From assembly GCF_013347965.1 (NCBI RefSeq), contig NZ_CP048810.1, positions 6,137,501 to 6,201,500 on the forward strand: DNA of 64,000 bases, read 5' to 3'. Made by a program: the position numbers and the translations under genes. Under the pieces are notes generated by a model. It saw nothing but the letters and a program-made list of their open reading frames with translations, did no database searches and had not been told where the DNA came from. This document shows, in pieces, positions 51,999 through 63,076 of this stretch; position 1 is the first letter of the stretch, and each line of letters begins with the position of its first letter. Source of the stretch: Pseudomonas bijieensis. GTDB taxonomy: Bacteria > Pseudomonadota > Gammaproteobacteria > Pseudomonadales > Pseudomonadaceae.

Positions 51999-52074
51999 GG
52001 GTCTGTAGCTCAGTTGGTTAGAGCGCACCCTGATAAGGGTGAGGTCGGCAGTTCGAATCTGCCCAGACCCACCA
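51999..52074 (+). tRNA. tRNA-Ile (GAT anticodon)
   Basis: Starts GGGTCTGTAGCTCAGTTGG and ends with an encoded ACCA. The acceptor, D and T arms fold normally and the anticodon arm is CACCC-TGATAA-GGGTG. The loop has six rather than seven bases, since the usual CACCCC is CACCC here; this again looks like a lost base in a C run. It lies in the 16S-23S spacer. Confidence 0.95.
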
Positions 52075-52101
52075 ATTTCATGGTGTCCCCGGTAAAGATA
52101 C

Positions 52102-52177
52102 GGGGCCATAGCTCAGCTGGGAGAGCGCCTGCCTTGCACGCAGGAGGTCAGCGGTTCGATCCCGCTTGGCTCCACCA
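52102..52177 (+). tRNA. tRNA-Ala (TGC anticodon)
   Basis: 76 nt from GGGGCCATAGCTCAGCTGGG to an encoded ACCA. The anticodon arm CTGCC-TTGCACG-CAGG places TGC at the centre. It follows tRNA-Ile in the rrn spacer, the standard pair. Confidence 0.96.
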
Positions 52178-52425
52178 TTACAGATTGGCACAACGTTTAA
52201 AGCTTAGAAATGAGCATTCCACCCCAGGGTGATGAATGTTGATTTCTAGTCTTTTGATTAGATCGTTCTTTAAAAATTTGGGTATGTGATAGAAAGATAG
52301 ACTGAACGTTACTTTCACTGGTAACGGCTCAGGCTAAGGTAAAATTGTGAGTTGCTCTCATGAGCAAGATCGAATTTTCGGCGAATGTCGTCTTCACAGT
52401 ATAACCAGATTGCTTGGGGTTATAT

Positions 52426-55296
<2,871 letters not shown>

Positions 55297-55469
55297 ATAT
55301 AACACCCAAGCAATTTGTATCCTCCAGGCCAAAGGCCAAGAGACCAGATTGCGGTGTGTGAAGACGACACGAACCGAAAGTTCGCATCGCTCACGAACGC
55401 AGCACACAAATCTATCGCATACCCATTCGCTGGCACGTGACCGCAAGGCACGTACCGGCTACCGAATTT

Positions 55470-55585
55470 CTTGACGACCATAGAGCATTGGAACCACCTG
55501 ATCCCATCCCGAACTCAGCAGTGAAACGATGCATCGCCGATGGTAGTGTGGGGTTTCCCCATGTGAGAGTAGGTCATCGTCAAGA
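55470..55585 (+). rRNA. rrf: 5S ribosomal RNA
   Basis: CTTGACGACCATAGAGCATT at the start pairs with ATCGTCAAG at the end. The conserved ACCTGATCCCATCCCGAACT and the loop E region are present. A terminator follows. Confidence 0.96.
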
Positions 55586-55595
55586 TTAAATTCCG

Positions 55596-55629
55596 AAACC
55601 CCTATCTGCTGACGCAGGTAGGGGTTTTG
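55596..55629 (+). terminator. rrn operon terminator
   Basis: AAACCCCTA / TAGGGGTTT pair with the inner TCTGC-tgac-GCAGG, followed by TTGTTTTG. It lies just after 5S. Confidence 0.88.
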
Positions 55630-55655
55630 TTTTGCCTGCAAGAAAAAGCTTGGCC

Positions 55656-55689
55656 AAAAAAAGGATGACCTGTGGGGCCATCCTTTTTT
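55656..55689. terminator. Bidirectional terminator between rrn and the LprI-like gene
   Basis: AAAAAAGGATG / CATCCTTTTTT with one inner mismatch. It can stop both the rrn transcript and the minus-strand gene ending at 55702. Confidence 0.8.
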
Positions 55690-55701
55690 ACATCGTGGCC
55701 C

Positions 55702-56103
55702 TTAAGCCTCGGGTACTGGACAGCTCAGATCCCCTTCCTTGCACTTGAGATAGGTCTTGAATGCTTCGACCCGGGCTTTGGTCTGGGTCGTGATGCAATT
55801 GTTGTAGATCAGTGGATACACGCTGCCGCCCTCGACCCCAGAGGCGGAAAAATTGCATTCGGCGTCACGGAAGCCTATCCAGGCACGCTGGGCCTTGACC
55901 AGCATTTGCTTGGCCTCGGGATTGTCCTTCAGGCGTGCTGTGATCTGCTTGTACAAGCTGTTCAGCTCGTTGTCGGCGGCCTTATTCTCTTTGGCTGCGC
56001 ATTGGTTCATTTCGCCTTGAGTGGTGGCGTTGGCGCAGTCGTCGGCCTGGGCAACAGTGAAGAAAAGCAGCGGCATCAAGGCCATAAGCAAGCGTGGGGA
56101 CAT
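55702..56103 (-). CDS. LprI-like (DUF1311) periplasmic protein
   Basis: A 133-residue protein from ATG 56103 with a signal peptide (MSPRLLMALMPLLFFTVAQA). The mature part follows the DUF1311/LprI pattern: DDCANATTQGEMNQCAAKEN, ADNELNSLYKQITARL, LVKAQRAWIGFRDAECNF and the late cysteines (NNCITTQT, LKCKEGDLSC). LprI of mycobacteria inhibits lysozyme; whether this one does is untested. The frame also opens at 56151, but the signal peptide marks the start. Confidence 0.85.
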   Translation of the reverse strand: MSPRLLMALMPLLFFTVAQADDCANATTQGEMNQCAAKENKAADNELNSLYKQITARLKDNPEAKQMLVKAQRAWIGFRDAECNFSASGVEGGSVYPLIYNNCITTQTKARVEAFKTYLKCKEGDLSCPVPEA

Positions 56104-56250
56104 GTTCGGTCTCTCCTTGAGGGGTACGCCGTGGGAGTTTACATCGCCCATGCAGTTTTAAAGGTAGCGAGTGCTAAACAAGAGTCTGATACAACTTTCC
56201 GGTTGGCCTCGTGGTCTTACAAGCCTACTGTTGAAACACAGAGGTGACTC

Positions 56251-56709
56251 ATGCATTCATCCGATCGCATTGAAAGAAAGATCCTGCTCAAGGCTCCGCG
56301 CTCTCAAGTCTGGCGAGCCCTGGCCAATGCCGAAGCCTTCGGCCAATGGTTCGGTGTCGCCCTGGAGGGGAAACGGTTTGTGGCAGGTGAGCGTACCCAG
56401 GGGCAAATCACTTACCCAGGTTACGAGCACCTCATCTGGGACGTGGCGGTGGAGCGGGTGGAGCCAGAGCGTGTGTTCTCGTTTCGCTGGCATCCTTACG
56501 CTGTCGAGCCTCAGGTGGATTATTCCCAGGAGTCTGAAACCCGGGTGCAATTCGAACTCGAGGACATGGATGGCGGTACCTTGCTCAAAGTTGTGGAGTC
56601 GGGCTTCAACAATATCCCCGAGGCCCGTCGGCTCAAGGCTTTTCGCATGGACAGCCGTGGCTGGGACGAGCAGATGGCCAACATTGAAGCTTTCCTGAGC
56701 AAGTCTTGA
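56251..56709 (+). CDS. SRPBCC (AHSA1-like) domain protein
   Basis: A 152-residue helix-grip fold protein. The opening IERKILLKAPRSQVWRALAN, the AFGQWFGVALEGKRFVAGER segment, FSFRWHPYAV and RVQFELEDMDGGTLLKVVES are the typical order of SRPBCC/AHSA1 strands, and the last helix is WDEQMANIEAFLSK. The cavity suggests binding of a hydrophobic ligand. No cognate ArsR regulator is adjacent. It lies just before the two RsmX-like RNAs. Confidence 0.83.
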   Translation: MHSSDRIERKILLKAPRSQVWRALANAEAFGQWFGVALEGKRFVAGERTQGQITYPGYEHLIWDVAVERVEPERVFSFRWHPYAVEPQVDYSQESETRVQFELEDMDGGTLLKVVESGFNNIPEARRLKAFRMDSRGWDEQMANIEAFLSKS

Positions 56710-56748
56710 TCTTGGCCTGCAGGGCTAAGGGTTTTCGGAGGGGGGTTG

Positions 56749-56816
56749 TATAGCGAATGTCTTACACGAGATGGTAGCTATGTCGTCTATTTCATTTTGG
56801 ATCCGAGGCGTAATCT
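56749..56816 (+). promoter_or_regulatory. GacA-type upstream element and -10 of the first RsmX-like RNA
   Basis: TATAGC-GAATGT-CTTACA (56749-56766) keeps the right half of the GacA site TGTAAG-N6-CTTACA exactly and three of six bases on the left. TAATCT at 56811-56816 is the likely -10. The second RNA has the same two elements exactly 50 bp apart (start to start). Confidence 0.65.
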
Positions 56817-56822
56817 GGACTT

Positions 56823-56935
56823 ATCCACTGAAGCACAGGAAGTGCTCAGGATCAGGGACGATCGACCTTGCAAGGAAAGCTATCGACAGGGAGTCGTAAT
56901 GGTCTTGGAAAAACCCGCTTCGGCGGGTTTTTTTT
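56823..56935 (+). ncRNA. rsmX: RsmX-type regulatory RNA, copy 1
   Basis: About 113 nt from just after the -10 to the terminator. GGA motifs are shown in hairpin loops: GCAC-AGGAA-GTGC (56833-56845), GATC-AGGGAC-GATC (56850-56863), a weaker GC-AAGGAAA-GC (56870-56880), and CGAC-AGGGA-GTCG (56884-56896). The terminator is AAACCCGC-TTCG-GCGGGTTT plus T run. Such loops bind RsmA/RsmE and lift translational repression, so the RNA is an output of the GacS/GacA system. The ends are estimates; the 5' end is inferred from the -10. Confidence 0.82.
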
Positions 56936-56962
56936 CGCCCACAAAAAAGTCTGGAAAGGTTC

Positions 56963-57030
56963 TATAGCGAAACGCTTACACGCTGTTGCTGCTTTCTCGT
57001 CTTTTCCAGAAACTCCGGTGGGCCTAATCT
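56963..57030 (+). promoter_or_regulatory. GacA-type upstream element and -10 of the second RsmX-like RNA
   Basis: TATAGC-GAAACG-CTTACA (56963-56980) and TAATCT (57025-57030). The layout and the 50-bp distance repeat those of the first copy. Confidence 0.65.
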
Positions 57031-57036
57031 ATGTTC

Positions 57037-57147
57037 ATCCACTGGGTACAGGGAGTGCTCAGGGTCATGGATGATTGGACCAGGCATGGAATGCCGGACA
57101 GGGAGTCAAATTGGTCCTCAAAAAACCCGCCTAGGCGGGTTTTTTTT
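57037..57147 (+). ncRNA. rsmX: RsmX-type regulatory RNA, copy 2
   Basis: About 111 nt. GGA loops: TCA-TGGA-TGA (57065-57074), GGCA-TGGAA-TGCC (57083-57095) and GAC-AGGGA-GTC (57097-57107), with a further TACAGGGAGTG near 57047. Terminator AAACCCGCC-TA-GGCGGGTTT plus T run. It begins ATCCACTG like copy 1, then differs, so the two are diverged tandem duplicates. Tandem rsmX genes are known in some P. fluorescens and P. syringae strains. Confidence 0.78.
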
Positions 57148-57169
57148 CGTCTGTGAAAAAGTGGACTGA

Positions 57170-57589
57170 TCATGCCAAGCGCCGAGCCATGGTGCGGTCG
57201 GAACCATCGGCCGCCAGGATCAGGCCCCCAGGCGTCCGGTCCGCACCATCGGCGGCCAAGGTTTGTCCTCCAGGTGTCCGGTCCGCACCATCGGCGGCCA
57301 AGGTCTGGCCCCCAGGCGTCCGGTCTGCACCATCGGCGGCCAAGGTTTGCCCGCCAGGTGTCCGGTCCGCACCATCGGCGGCCAAGGTTTGCCCGCCAGG
57401 TGTCCGGTCCGCACCATCGGCGGCCAAGGTCTGCCCCCCAGGTGTCCGGTCTGCGCCATCAGAGGCCACAGGCTGCTGGTAGTCGCTAACTTGGGTAAAG
57501 AAACGGTCTTGCTGCTGGCTCGGCAAGGCAAACGCGCTGGCGCTCAGGGCGAAGGCGGTAACGGCGATCAAAGTGTTGAACGTTTTCAT
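57170..57589 (-). CDS. Secreted protein with 14-residue tandem repeats
   Basis: A 139-residue protein from ATG 57589 with a signal peptide (MKTFNTLIAVTAFALSASAF, then ALPS). After a short unique part (QQQDRFFTQVSDYQQPVA) come about six copies of ADGADRTPGGQTLA and an altered last one (ADGADRTPGGLILA), ending ADGSDRTMARRLA. There are no cysteines or membrane segments. The repeat is acidic and rich in Gly, Asp and Thr, and may bind a surface or calcium. I do not know a function. Confidence 0.7.
   Translation of the reverse strand: MKTFNTLIAVTAFALSASAFALPSQQQDRFFTQVSDYQQPVASDGADRTPGGQTLAADGADRTPGGQTLAADGADRTPGGQTLAADGADRTPGGQTLAADGADRTPGGQTLAADGADRTPGGLILAADGSDRTMARRLA
57190..57470. repeat. 42-bp coding minisatellite
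   Basis: Six to seven 42-bp units (for example TCCGGTCCGCACCATCGGCG, then GCCAAGGTTTGCCCGCCAGG) lie head to tail inside the gene at 57170-57589. Unit starts repeat near 57236, 57278, 57320, 57361, 57403 and 57445. The units differ at a few silent sites, so copy number may vary between strains without shifting the frame. Confidence 0.9.
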
Positions 57590-57767
57590 GGTAAAGACTC
57601 CGGTCATATCAAGGGTCGAGTGCCGGGTCGTTCAGATATCGCGATCTGCTGAACCCGTTGCAGCGGCGACGGTTGTCTTGCTGCATGGGTTCAGATTAGG
57701 GGCGAGGAGGGGGCGGGCGTTAGACGGATACTGTCCTGGTTTTGCCTGATCCTGTCTGTGGGCAGGA

Positions 57768-58715
57768 TCAGGCGCTACTGGCTTGCAGCGCCTGGGCGCG
57801 CAAACGAGCGATGTCCTTGCTCGGCGAGGCGCCAAATAGACGGCTGTATTCACGACTGAACTGCGAAGGGCTTTCATACCCCATCTTGTAGCCGATTGAT
57901 GAAACGTCGCTGTTCTCCGCCAACAACAATCGTCGGGCTTCCTGCAGGCGCAGCTGTTTCTGGTATTGCAGCGGGCTCATGGCGGTTACGGCTTTGAAGC
58001 GGTGATGCAGGGCCGAAGGGCTGAGATTGATCATTTGTGCCAGGCTGTCGATGCTCAGCGGCTCGGCGTAATGGGTATTGAGCCACTCGATGGCTCGGCT
58101 GATGCGATGGGTCTGGGTGTCGGGAATGGCGATTTCGTGCAAGCGCTGGCCTTGGGAACCACGCAGCAGCCGGTAGAAAATCTCCTGCTGGGCCAATGGC
58201 GCGAGGGTGGCGATATCGTCCGGGCTGTCCAACAGCCGCAGTAAACGCAGCATCGCGTCGAGTAATGGCGCATCGATGCGGTCCAGGAACAATCCACGTC
58301 CGCTTCTTTCGGGCGGCACGCCGATAGGGCTGGCGTCGGCGATCAGGTGGCAGATCTGTGCCGGATCGATGTCGAGACGGATGCACAGGTAGGGACACTC
58401 GGGACTGGCTTCAATCACCTGGCCAGCCAACGGCAGGGTCACCGAGACAACGAGGTAATTGAGCGGGTCATACACGTAGCATTCGTCCGCCAGGCGCACT
58501 TCCTTGCGCCCCTCGATGATCACGCACAAACCAGGCTTGTGCACGGTGTGCAGCGCCTCGGTTGGCTGGTCGCTGCGGATCAGGTGCAAGGCCTCGATGG
58601 CCGTGGGGTGGACGCCGAACTCCGGCGCAAAGCGCTTCATCAAGCTCGCCAGTTCAGCGCGGCGCTGGCTGACGCCGTCGTCTGGCGCAAGGTGGATGGA
58701 CGTGGATACCGACAT
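57768..58715 (-). CDS. AraC family regulator with an AraC-type N-terminal domain
   Basis: A 315-residue protein from ATG 58715 (MSVSTSIHLAPDDGVSQRRA). The N-terminal cupin-like domain (HKPGLCVIIEGRKEVRLADE, then YDPLNYLVVSVTLPLAGQVI) is the AraC_N type often seen next to SDR or alcohol dehydrogenase genes. Two C-terminal helix-turn-helices are in SIDSLAQMINLSPSALHHRF and VSSIGYKMGYESPSQFSREY. It is divergent from the SDR gene at 58918, likely its target. Confidence 0.88.
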   Translation of the reverse strand: MSVSTSIHLAPDDGVSQRRAELASLMKRFAPEFGVHPTAIEALHLIRSDQPTEALHTVHKPGLCVIIEGRKEVRLADECYVYDPLNYLVVSVTLPLAGQVIEASPECPYLCIRLDIDPAQICHLIADASPIGVPPERSGRGLFLDRIDAPLLDAMLRLLRLLDSPDDIATLAPLAQQEIFYRLLRGSQGQRLHEIAIPDTQTHRISRAIEWLNTHYAEPLSIDSLAQMINLSPSALHHRFKAVTAMSPLQYQKQLRLQEARRLLLAENSDVSSIGYKMGYESPSQFSREYSRLFGASPSKDIARLRAQALQASSA

Positions 58716-58917
58716 GCCGATCAATCTCCCAGACCAAATAAGTGGACCGCGCTAGTAAAACCGATTGCGCGGCTGTCGGCCAGAGTCGGTTTTATCGCTA
58801 CAGGATCGTGCAAGTGCGCAGGAGGATCCGGCTAACCCGGGCATGGGGCGGTTCCCTAATCTGGACCTGTCAAAACGCTCCCACCGGGGGCCGACACATC
58901 CAGACGAGGAAACCATC

Positions 58918-59655
58918 ATGTCCGATATTCAAAACAAAGTAGTGGTCATCACGGGTGCCAGCAGCGGGATCGGTGAAGCAACGGCGCGGCTGCTCGCGGC
59001 TCGCGGTGCTCGTGTCGTGCTGGGCGCCCGGCGCATCGATCGTTTGCAAACACTGGTACACGAACTCGAAACCGCCGGCCAGCAAGCGGTCTGCAAAGCC
59101 GTGGACGTGACCCGTCGCGATGACGTCCAGAACCTGATCGACTTTGCTGTCGAGCGGTTCGGTCGTGTCGATGTGATCATCAACAACGCCGGGGTCATGC
59201 CGCTCTCCAAGCTCGAAGCTCTGAAAGTCGAGGAGTGGGACCGCATGATCGACGTCAACATCCGTGGCGTGCTCCACGGTATCGCCGCCGGCTTGCCGCT
59301 GATGCAGCGCCAGCGCAGCGGCCAGTTCATCAATATCGCCTCCATTGGTGCCTACGCCGTCAGCCCGACCGCTGCGGTGTATTGCGCCACCAAGTACGCC
59401 GTGCGGGCGATTTCCGAGGGCTTGCGCCAGGAAGTCGGGGGGGATGTGCGCGTAACGGTGATTTCCCCTGGCGTGACCGAATCGGAACTGGCCGAGAGCA
59501 TTTCCGATGAAGGTGGACGTGCCGAAATGCGCGAGTTCCGCAAGATCTCCATTCCGGCCGAAGCCATCGCCCGGGCAATCGCCTACGCCATCGAACAACC
59601 GGCGGACGTGGACGTCAGCGAACTGATCGTGCGACCCACCGCCAGCCCGTTCTGA
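58918..59655 (+). CDS. SDR family oxidoreductase
   Basis: A 245-residue classical short-chain dehydrogenase from ATG 58918 ([20 protein letters not shown], with the cofactor loop). NNAGV lies at about residue 87, the catalytic serine in [11 protein letters not shown] and Tyr-Lys in [12 protein letters not shown]. Downstream, [14 protein letters not shown] is like the clavaldehyde dehydrogenase/YdfG group. The AraC regulator gene is divergent from it. Substrate not known. Confidence 0.87.
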   Translation: MSDIQNKVVVITGASSGIGEATARLLAARGARVVLGARRIDRLQTLVHELETAGQQAVCKAVDVTRRDDVQNLIDFAVERFGRVDVIINNAGVMPLSKLEALKVEEWDRMIDVNIRGVLHGIAAGLPLMQRQRSGQFINIASIGAYAVSPTAAVYCATKYAVRAISEGLRQEVGGDVRVTVISPGVTESELAESISDEGGRAEMREFRKISIPAEAIARAIAYAIEQPADVDVSELIVRPTASPF

Positions 59656-59724
59656 GTCGAGGCCGACCCAACAGGAAACCCTCATGAGCAGGTTGTATCG
59701 CCACGAGGGGGGAAACCTGACCAT

Positions 59725-59818
59725 TGTGGCGAGGGAGCTTGCTCCCGCTGGGTTGCGAAGCGACCCCAGGATTTTGCGCCTGCTGCGCAGTCGAGCGGGA
59801 GCAAGCTCCCTCGCCACA
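59725..59818. repeat. REP pair (BIME), GTGGCGAGGG family
   Basis: TGTGGCGAGGGAGCTTGCTC and its complement enclose GGGTTGCGAAGCGACCCC and CTGCTGCGCAGTCGAG. The same spacer appears in the copies at 63077 and 63874. Confidence 0.9.
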
Positions 59819-59881
59819 TGGTGACTGCCTCAAGCCTGTGCCCAGCCCAACATAGTCTGTGCCTAGTCTTGAGGTCCATCG

Positions 59882-60571
59882 TTACGCCCGTTCCAACCGC
59901 GCCGCAGCACGTTGGGTGATTTGCGAGCGCACCCGGAACGACTCGGCCGCACGCCGGTTTGCTTCTTCCAGCACGCGCGTCGGCGCGGTGTCCGGGCTGC
60001 TGCCGGCGTTGAACGGCGGGGCAGGGGCGTATTCGAGTTGCAGTTGGACCAGTTCCGCGGTGTCCTGGTCGAACAGTTCGGCTGCCAGGGTCAAGGCAAA
60101 ATCGATCCCGGCAGTGATGCCGCCGCCAGTGAGCAGGTTGCCATCGCGTACTACGCGGTCCTTGACCGGTGTCGCGCCCAGGGTTTGCAGCAGGCTGTGA
60201 TAGGCCCAATGGGTGGTGGCGCGCTTGCCCTGCAACAGACCCGCCGCACCGAGCACCAGCGAGCCGGTGCACACCGAGGTGATGTATTTCGCCTCGGCGG
60301 CTTGCCGCTTGATGAAGGCCAGCGTCTGCTCGTCTTCCATCAGGGGGCCGACGCCGGTTCCACCAGGAACGCAGATCACGTCGAGCTTCGGGCAGTTCTC
60401 GAACGTGGTGGTGGGCAACAACACCAGCCCGGTGCTGGCGGTGACCGGGGCCAGGTCCTTCCAGATCAGGTGGACCTTCACGTCTGGCAACGAGGCCAGC
60501 ACGTCGTAAGGGCCGGTCAGGTCCAACTGCTGGACTTGAGGGAATAACAGCAAACCGATCTGCAACGTCAT
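59882..60571 (-). CDS. inhA: Isonitrile hydratase (DJ-1/PfpI family)
   Basis: A 229-residue enzyme closely resembling P. putida isonitrile hydratase along its whole length (MTLQIGLLLFPQVQQLDLTG, TTFENCPKLDVICVPGGTGV, YITSVCTGSLVLGAAGLLQG, GGGITAGIDFALTLAAELF). The nucleophile is the cysteine of SVCTGSL. The enzyme turns isonitriles into N-substituted formamides. It is divergent from a GlxA-type regulator with 100 bp between, which probably controls it. Confidence 0.88.
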   Translation of the reverse strand: MTLQIGLLLFPQVQQLDLTGPYDVLASLPDVKVHLIWKDLAPVTASTGLVLLPTTTFENCPKLDVICVPGGTGVGPLMEDEQTLAFIKRQAAEAKYITSVCTGSLVLGAAGLLQGKRATTHWAYHSLLQTLGATPVKDRVVRDGNLLTGGGITAGIDFALTLAAELFDQDTAELVQLQLEYAPAPPFNAGSSPDTAPTRVLEEANRRAAESFRVRSQITQRAAARLERA

Positions 60572-60671
60572 GTCGCGTTCTCCTGTGGATGATTGCCCGA
60601 GGGGTGGACGGTTCTACTTTAGATCCGTAGGCTCTGGCGTATACGCCAATAAACCCACGAATCACGCCAAT

Positions 60672-61664
60672 ATGCCCAACCCACCGAAAACCGTGCATGT
60701 CCTGGCCTTCGCCAACGTGCAAGTGCTGGATGTCACCGGGCCCTTGCAGGTGTTTGCCTCGGCCAACGACCTGGCCCGCCAGCAAGGCCTGCCATTGCCC
60801 TACGCGCCGACGGTCATCGCCGTGGGGGGCGGGGCGGTGATGTCCTCGGCGGGGTTGGCGCTGCTGGCCGAGCCGCTGCCGAGCGAAGGCAGCGATACGC
60901 TATTGATCGCCGGTGGCTGGGGTGTGTACGAGGCGGCGAAGGATCCGACGCTGGTGGCCTGGGTCAAGGATCACGGCCTGCGGTCGCGGCGGGTGGCATC
61001 GGTGTGCACCGGAGCGTTTCTGCTGGCCGCCAGCGGTTGGCTGGACGGACGACGCGTGGTGACGCACTGGACCCGCTGCGAACAACTGGCCGAGCAACAT
61101 CCGCAACTGCGGGTCGAACCCAACCCGATCTTTATCAACGACGGTCCGGTGTGGACCTCGGCTGGGGTCACGGCTGGCATCGATCTGGCCCTGGCGCTGG
61201 TCGAGGAAGATCTGGGCCGCGCGGTGGCCCTGGAAGTCGCCCGGCATCTGGTGGTGTTCCTCAAGCGTCCTGGTGGTCAATCGCAGTTCAGCGTGACGTT
61301 GTCGCTGCAAAAACAGGGTAGTCGATTCGATGACCTGCATGCCTGGATCGCCGAAAACCTCACCCGTGACCTGGGCCTGTCGAGCCTGGCCGCCGAGGTG
61401 GGCATGAGTGAGCGCAGTTTTGTCCGGCACTACCGCGCCGACACCGGCCAGACCCCGGCGCGGGCGGTAGAGTTGATTCGCGTGGAAACCGCTCGCCGTC
61501 TGTTGTCCGACACCGCCGTATCGATCAAGCGGGTGGCGGTGCAATGCGGCTTCGGCAGCGAAGAAACCCTGCGCCGCAGTTTCCTGCGGGCCATGGGCGT
61601 AACGCCCCAGGCCTATCGCGAGCGCTTCGCCGTCAGCCCTCAAGCAGATCCAGCAATGCCTTGA
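60672..61664 (+). CDS. GlxA-type AraC family regulator
   Basis: A 330-residue protein from ATG 60672 (MPNPPKTVHVLAFANVQVLD). Residues 1-190 form a DJ-1/PfpI-like sensor domain with SVCTGAFLLAASGWLDGRRV and VTHWTRCEQLAEQHP, and two helix-turn-helices follow (GLSSLAAEVGMSERSFVRHY and IKRVAVQCGFGSEETLRRSF). It is divergent from inhA, whose product has a related fold, a common pairing in which the regulator may sense the enzyme's substrate. Its 3' end overlaps the convergent hydrolase gene by 32 bp. Confidence 0.88.
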   Translation: MPNPPKTVHVLAFANVQVLDVTGPLQVFASANDLARQQGLPLPYAPTVIAVGGGAVMSSAGLALLAEPLPSEGSDTLLIAGGWGVYEAAKDPTLVAWVKDHGLRSRRVASVCTGAFLLAASGWLDGRRVVTHWTRCEQLAEQHPQLRVEPNPIFINDGPVWTSAGVTAGIDLALALVEEDLGRAVALEVARHLVVFLKRPGGQSQFSVTLSLQKQGSRFDDLHAWIAENLTRDLGLSSLAAEVGMSERSFVRHYRADTGQTPARAVELIRVETARRLLSDTAVSIKRVAVQCGFGSEETLRRSFLRAMGVTPQAYRERFAVSPQADPAMP

Positions 61665-62535
61665 ACGTGGCCTCAGGGGCCTCCTGGGGAATGTTATGGC
61701 CCACGCCGGCCAGCACGCGGCGCTCATAAAAACCGCTGAAATGCTCGGCGTCTTCATCGTGTTCCGGCGCGGGCCCCACGCCGTCATCGGCGCCGCACAG
61801 GGAAATGCTCGGCACGCTGATGGCCGGTTGTGCCGCCAACTGTTCCTCCATCCACTCCAGCGTCGGGTCGCCCGGTGCGTACATGAAGCGATGGCGGTAG
61901 GAATGGATCACCACATCGACGAAGTCCGGGTTGTCGAACGACGGGGCGCTGAGGGGATACAGTTCGGCGCCGCGTTTCCAGGTGGGGGACCACAGGCGCC
62001 AGAGCAATTCACACAATTCACGGCGGTTTTGCGTCAGGCCTTCGACACCCCTCGCCGTGTGGAAATAGTACTGGTACCACAATCGATGTTCGGTTTCCGG
62101 GGGCAGTGGCTGCGTGGAACGGGGAATGTCCTGCAGGTTGTAGCCGTCGCCGGTCACCAGGCAGCGCACGCGCTCGGGCCACAGTGCCGCGACGATACAC
62201 GCCGCCCGGCCGCCCCAGTCGTAGCCGCACAGTGCCGCTTGGGGAATGGAAAGCGCGTGCATCAGGTCCAGCAGGTCTTGCGCCAACGCCGCTTGTTGGC
62301 CGGAGCGCAGGATGGCCGGGTTGTTGAAGCGGGTCGGGCCGTAGCCGCGCAGGTAGGGCACGATGACCCGGTAGCCACGCTCGGCCAAGGCGGGCGCGAC
62401 TTCATCGAAGGCTCTCGGGTCGTAAGGGAAACCGTGCAGCAGGATGATCGGCTCGCCGCTGGCGGGGCCATGCTCTTCGTAAGCGATGCGCAACAGCGGC
62501 GTGACTGCGAAGTTGACCTTGGGATTCAAGTTCAT
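61633..62535 (-). CDS. Alpha/beta hydrolase, epoxide-hydrolase-like
   Basis: A 300-residue hydrolase. The oxyanion motif is ILLHGFPYDPRAFDEV, the nucleophile is Asp in LCGYDWGGRAA (about residue 105), the acid is probably in LCGADDGVG and the base His in LAGVGHNIPQEAPE. An Asp nucleophile with Trp after it marks epoxide hydrolases and haloalkane dehalogenases. The cap domain (EHRLWYQYYFHTARGVEGLT) supplies tyrosines that could act on an epoxide. The substrate is unknown. Confidence 0.85.
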   Translation of the reverse strand: MNLNPKVNFAVTPLLRIAYEEHGPASGEPIILLHGFPYDPRAFDEVAPALAERGYRVIVPYLRGYGPTRFNNPAILRSGQQAALAQDLLDLMHALSIPQAALCGYDWGGRAACIVAALWPERVRCLVTGDGYNLQDIPRSTQPLPPETEHRLWYQYYFHTARGVEGLTQNRRELCELLWRLWSPTWKRGAELYPLSAPSFDNPDFVDVVIHSYRHRFMYAPGDPTLEWMEEQLAAQPAISVPSISLCGADDGVGPAPEHDEDAEHFSGFYERRVLAGVGHNIPQEAPEATFKALLDLLEG

Positions 62536-62563
62536 GTTGGCCTCCGGTATAGCGCGGTTGCAG

Positions 62564-62941
62564 TCAGGCGGGTTCCTGATTGACGTATTTGGCCCGATCC
62601 GGCGTGAAGGTCACGATCATCTTCGTGTTGGCGCAGGTCAGGGTGCGCTCCTGAGTCAGGTCGATGTCCAGGTCTTCACCGCGCAGGCCCTGCCATTGGG
62701 CGAGGTATTTGAGGCAGCCGAATTTTTCGCTTTTTTTCAGGCTGCGGCTCACGCCACCTTTCCAGCCCAGCACGGGCAATTCACCGGCCAGGCAGCGTTG
62801 TGCCAGTTCGGGAAACTTCACCGCGCGCTCGCGACCGATTTCCCAGCATTTGATCAAGCCCCGGTCCTGGCCTTCCCAGAGGTCTTCGCGGGTCAGGCCT
62901 GTTCGGGGCGGGGTGGTGATGGGGCGTTTGATATGGGTCAT
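62564..62941 (-). CDS. Hypothetical protein, 125 aa
   Basis: Start ATG 62941 (MTHIKRPITTPPRTGLTRED); a longer frame from 63046 adds only a Pro-rich run and is less likely. The product is soluble and basic in the middle (WKGGVSRSLKKSEKFGCLKY), with LTCANTKMIVTFTPDRAKYV near the end. There are three cysteines and no signal peptide. I do not recognise a family. It starts just before the REP at 63077 and ends about 28 bp before the hydrolase gene on the same strand. Confidence 0.6.
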   Translation of the reverse strand: MTHIKRPITTPPRTGLTREDLWEGQDRGLIKCWEIGRERAVKFPELAQRCLAGELPVLGWKGGVSRSLKKSEKFGCLKYLAQWQGLRGEDLDIDLTQERTLTCANTKMIVTFTPDRAKYVNQEPA

Positions 62942-63076
62942 GTCAGATCCTTGAGTCGGGTTTTTATCGGGCAGCTCCGCTGCACCCGTGAGTGCATCGA
63001 TCTTAGGAGGGGTTGGCGGGGCTGGCAACTCGAAAGGGGGCGTCACGATAAATGGGCGAACTGTGGTGATTGCTTC

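Noticed and set aside
57190..57470. CRISPR array suspected from regular repeats
   Set aside because: The 42-bp units are contiguous, without unique spacers, and are translated in frame as a protein repeat.
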